This document shows positions 61,890 through 64,000 of a stretch of 64,000 bases of DNA, piece by piece. The translations under genes and the position numbers were made by a program. Within the stretch, counting starts at the first letter, position 1, and every line of letters starts with the position of its first letter. The stretch is from Paraburkholderia phytofirmans OLGA172 (lineage in GTDB: Bacteria > Pseudomonadota > Gammaproteobacteria > Burkholderiales > Burkholderiaceae), in NCBI RefSeq assembly GCF_001634365.1, contig NZ_CP014580.1, positions 1 to 64,000 of the forward strand, read 5' to 3'. The notes beneath the pieces are model-generated. The model made no database searches and had not been told where the DNA came from. It saw only the letters and a list, made by a program, of their open reading frames with translations.

Positions 61890-63127
61890 AGCAAACTCCC
61901 CAGATCGATTTCGGCCACACGCCTCAGTCCGCTCAGGTCAACCTTCGCATAGGTTCTCGTCGACGAAGCGCTGCGATGGCCGAGATGATCGCCGATCTCC
62001 TTCAGGGCAAAACCAGCATCGAGTAAGTGCCGGGCATTGGCATGCCTCAGGCAATGTGCGCCACGCCGCGGGATGTCGATGCCAAGCACTGCGAGACGCG
62101 ATCGGACAATGTCGCTTACGCGCGCAGGTGACAACGGTCGGATCGGCGCCTCAACCGACAGGAACAGCTCACGATGAGCGCTTCGTGGACGCGCCTCCTT
62201 CAGGTAACGCAGAATGGCATTCCCAACTGTTGCCACCAGCGGATATTGCTGTGTGCAACGCTGCTTGGGACGATGGACATGAAGGATCTCGCCGCACCAG
62301 TCTATATCCTCCAGACGGAGCAGTACCACCTCGCCGCGCCTCAGTCCGTAGACAACCAGCAGCATGATCATCGCACGGTTGCGTAGATCGATCGCACTGT
62401 CGCCGACAAAACTGGCGACGAATCTTTGCACGTCATCCCAATCTGGCCCGAGCGGCAAACCCTCCTCCCTATACACCACGGGTGCTTCAATGCCGCACGC
62501 AACGTCGGTAGCCCAGCCTTGTCCTTCTGCATACCGGAAGAAATTGCGCAGCGTGCTCGCAAGCGCGTGCAATGACACTCTGGACCAGCCATGGTTGCCC
62601 TGGTACGCGAGGTAGGTGTCGACGTCGTGGATAGTGAGAGCATCAATTGCCCTGTCAGGGCGGCAGACCATCGCCAGAAAATGACCGATCTCATCACGAC
62701 AGTTTGAAATCGTAGCAGGAGAGAGTCCTCGCTGGTCGCGCATGAAATCGACGTAGTGTTCGACATAGCGAACAAATGGTTCTCTCGTGGGATGCCGTTC
62801 CTCCAGACGCCCCAGAAAACACAGCCAGGCCGTGGCGGTATGGATGAACAGAAGCCGCGAGCTGCGGGACTCGTTCGTGCGCTCACTTCGAACGAGACGA
62901 ATCCGGTGGTCAACCGCAAACGCGATTTCCTCGTGCGTTATTAACCGCGGGCGGGACAGATCCATGCTCTGCGAAAAAACCAGCAGGACCCACGCGATCT
63001 TGCGGATCGACTTAGGCGGATAACCCAGTTCCTGACAATGTACGAGGAAGCGTTTCCTGGATTCCACGCAGGGCGCGAGCGTGTGGGCAGCAAGAACATG
63101 CGGACGCGTAAAGAGAGTCTCAAACAT
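61886..63127 (-). CDS. ritA: RIT tyrosine recombinase A
   Basis: 413 aa, the longest of the three and first in the operon. Core-binding part: FVRYVEHYVDFMRDQRGLSPATISNCRDEIGHFLAMV. Catalytic motifs: VYGLRRGEVVLLRLEDIDW, HCLRHANARHLLDAG and GDHLGHRSASSTRTYAKVDL. ATG 63127; the promoter must lie in the 100 bp before the right inverted repeat. Confidence 0.88.
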   Translation of the reverse strand: MFETLFTRPHVLAAHTLAPCVESRKRFLVHCQELGYPPKSIRKIAWVLLVFSQSMDLSRPRLITHEEIAFAVDHRIRLVRSERTNESRSSRLLFIHTATAWLCFLGRLEERHPTREPFVRYVEHYVDFMRDQRGLSPATISNCRDEIGHFLAMVCRPDRAIDALTIHDVDTYLAYQGNHGWSRVSLHALASTLRNFFRYAEGQGWATDVACGIEAPVVYREEGLPLGPDWDDVQRFVASFVGDSAIDLRNRAMIMLLVVYGLRRGEVVLLRLEDIDWCGEILHVHRPKQRCTQQYPLVATVGNAILRYLKEARPRSAHRELFLSVEAPIRPLSPARVSDIVRSRLAVLGIDIPRRGAHCLRHANARHLLDAGFALKEIGDHLGHRSASSTRTYAKVDLSGLRRVAEIDLGSLL

Positions 63128-63234
63128 GATATTCCCCCAATGTGGATCAGTGGAATATCAGTATCAGCCTGAAATTATGTCGCCATGGACGCGTCAACCT
63201 GACAGGCAATACAGGGTCATTAAGAGGCACCGCG

Positions 63235-63259
63235 ACATTTTTTTTACCACACCATACTC
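63235..63259 (-). repeat. Right terminal inverted repeat of the RIT element
   Basis: 25 bp, exact inverted copy of 59869-59893 (ends TACCACACCATACTC). Confidence 0.9.
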
Positions 63260-63264
63260 ATTTT

Positions 63265-63282
63265 TATGGGCTCGAGCCCATA
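63265..63282. repeat. Perfect 18-bp palindrome at the RIT right junction
   Basis: TATGGGCTCGAGCCCATA is its own reverse complement. It sits between the right inverted repeat and the restored istA sequence and has no counterpart at the left end. It may be a recombinase or cleavage site. Confidence 0.7.
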
Positions 63283-64000
63283 ACAACGAGAACGGCAGTG
63301 TCGAATCCTCGCATCGATGGCTGAAGGAAGCGGTCGATCAGGCCTTGTTACTGCGCGGTCATCGGGATTTCGACGACCGGCCAGCCTATGACGAATTTGT
63401 GCGCAGTGTGGTGATGCGCCGCAACCGGCGCAATGCCGCCGCATTCCAGGTCGAGCGTGAGTACCTGCGGGATCTGCCTGAGCACCGTACCACCGACTTC
63501 GTCGAGGACGAGGCGCGCGTGACGCGCTGTGGCACTTTTACGGTGGACAACAGCCTCTACAGCGCACCGTCACGCCTGATCGGACATCGCCTGAAGGTGC
63601 GGCTCTATAACGATCGGCTTGACTGCTATCTGTCTGGCGCGCTGGTACACAGCACGGCGCGCGTCACACGCACGAGCAAAGGCCGCGGACGCGCCATTGA
63701 CTACCGGCATTTTATTGAGTCGCTCAAACGCAAACCTCAGGCCTTCAGGGGCCTCGTGTTTCGTGACGATCTGTTTCCGCGCGAAGCTTACCGCCGGACA
63801 TGGGAACGCCTGGATCAAGCGCTGAGCCCGCGCAACGCCTGCAAGGCCATGGTGGGCCTGCTCGATCTGGCCGGGAACCACGGCGTGGAGGCTCAACTGG
63901 CAGAACGGCTCGACGCCTTGCTCGCGCTCGGGAATCTGCCCGATCTGAAGGCGCTCTTCGACGAATTCGCGCCGCGTGAGGCCGAATGTCCCGTTGTGTC

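Larger units (their letters stand above)
59872..63290 (-). mobile_element. RIT (recombinase-in-trio) element inserted in istA
   Basis: Three overlapping tyrosine recombinase genes in one orientation, enclosed by perfect 25-bp inverted repeats, match the described recombinase-in-trio elements of proteobacteria. ACGAG occurs at 59867-59871 and 63286-63290; excision between these copies rebuilds the istA reading frame exactly, so 3,419 bp was gained. A perfect 18-bp palindrome (63265-63282) lies between the right repeat and the junction. No cargo genes. Confidence 0.88.
59254..64000 (+). pseudogene. istA: IS21-family IstA transposase, truncated and split by a RIT element
   Basis: Part 1 (59254-59871) reads QWRTRANPFADVWDSEVVPLL, FDFTHMEKLGVTIAG-type core (SDFTHMEKLGVTIAGVAFGHMLYHFVLAFSRW) and HYGMEGTRNNRGLGHE. 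Part 2 (63291 to the window end) continues NGSVESSHRWLKEAVDQALLLRGHRDF, then VDNSLYSAPSRLIGHRLKVRLY, and is still open at 64000. Joining at the shared ACGAG restores codons CAC-GAG-AAC-GGC. The N-terminal HTH part of IstA is absent before 59254, so it was already truncated at the junction with the Tn3 element. Confidence 0.87.

Noticed and set aside
1..64000. CRISPR arrays, tRNA and rRNA genes
   Set aside because: No regularly spaced direct repeats with unique spacers outside the iterons, and no tRNA or rRNA signature sequence was seen by eye.

Overview
The window looks like part of a large secondary replicon (megaplasmid or plasmid) of a Burkholderiaceae bacterium of the Burkholderia/Paraburkholderia/Caballeronia type. 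The reasons are the high GC content and codon use, the parB-parA-rep origin block with iterons, the IS families, and a stress/low-oxygen gene set whose content resembles islands known from Burkholderia. The genus is an inference.

Layout. 1-5.75 kb: replication and partition core. It holds two parS-like palindromes and a terminator behind parB, then parB and parA (minus strand), two clusters of iterons around a DnaA box, and a Rep_3-type initiator. 5.9-6.9 kb: an Xre/RES toxin-antitoxin pair. 7.1-8.1 kb: a small putative DNA-binding protein with CGTTAC/GTAACG palindromes, and an ISKra4-type transposase remnant. 8.1-18.5 kb: an IS66 element, a truncated ABC1/UbiB kinase, a collapsed HAD-GH65 (trehalose/maltose phosphorylase type) gene, an IS3 fragment, a Crp-like regulator with an extra N-terminal HTH, and an IS1634 element. 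18.6-24.3 kb: one aerotaxis-receptor gene split by two insertion sequences (IS4/IS50 group and IS66), both with exact target duplications.

25.8-49.7 kb is a stress/low-oxygen island: LOG-family protein (nonsense mutated), FtsH, LemA and two TPM-domain proteins, a CrtI-like oxidoreductase (split by a second copy of the IS4 element), a nitrate/taurine-type ABC transporter, a VIT-type transporter, a universal stress protein, a BON protein, PEP synthase with a PfkB kinase, ZntB with ChaB, a DHH phosphoesterase, and CbpA/CbpM. At least seven promoters in this island carry an FNR/ANR-type box (TTGAY-N4-RTCAA) exactly 21 nt from a -10 hexamer (an eighth has 22 nt). The scattered operons therefore look like one oxygen-responsive regulon driven by a regulator encoded elsewhere.

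50.2-64 kb is mobile DNA: an IS6 element that truncates a SWIM-SNF2 helicase, a Tn3-family transposon of the tnpS/tnpT type with a frameshifted tnpA, and an IS21 istA gene interrupted by a recombinase-in-trio (RIT) element with perfect 25-bp terminal inverted repeats.

A theme of the window is decay. More than a dozen genes are broken by IS insertion, truncation, frameshift or nonsense change, while the replication, partition and several stress genes remain intact. No tRNA, rRNA or CRISPR array was seen.
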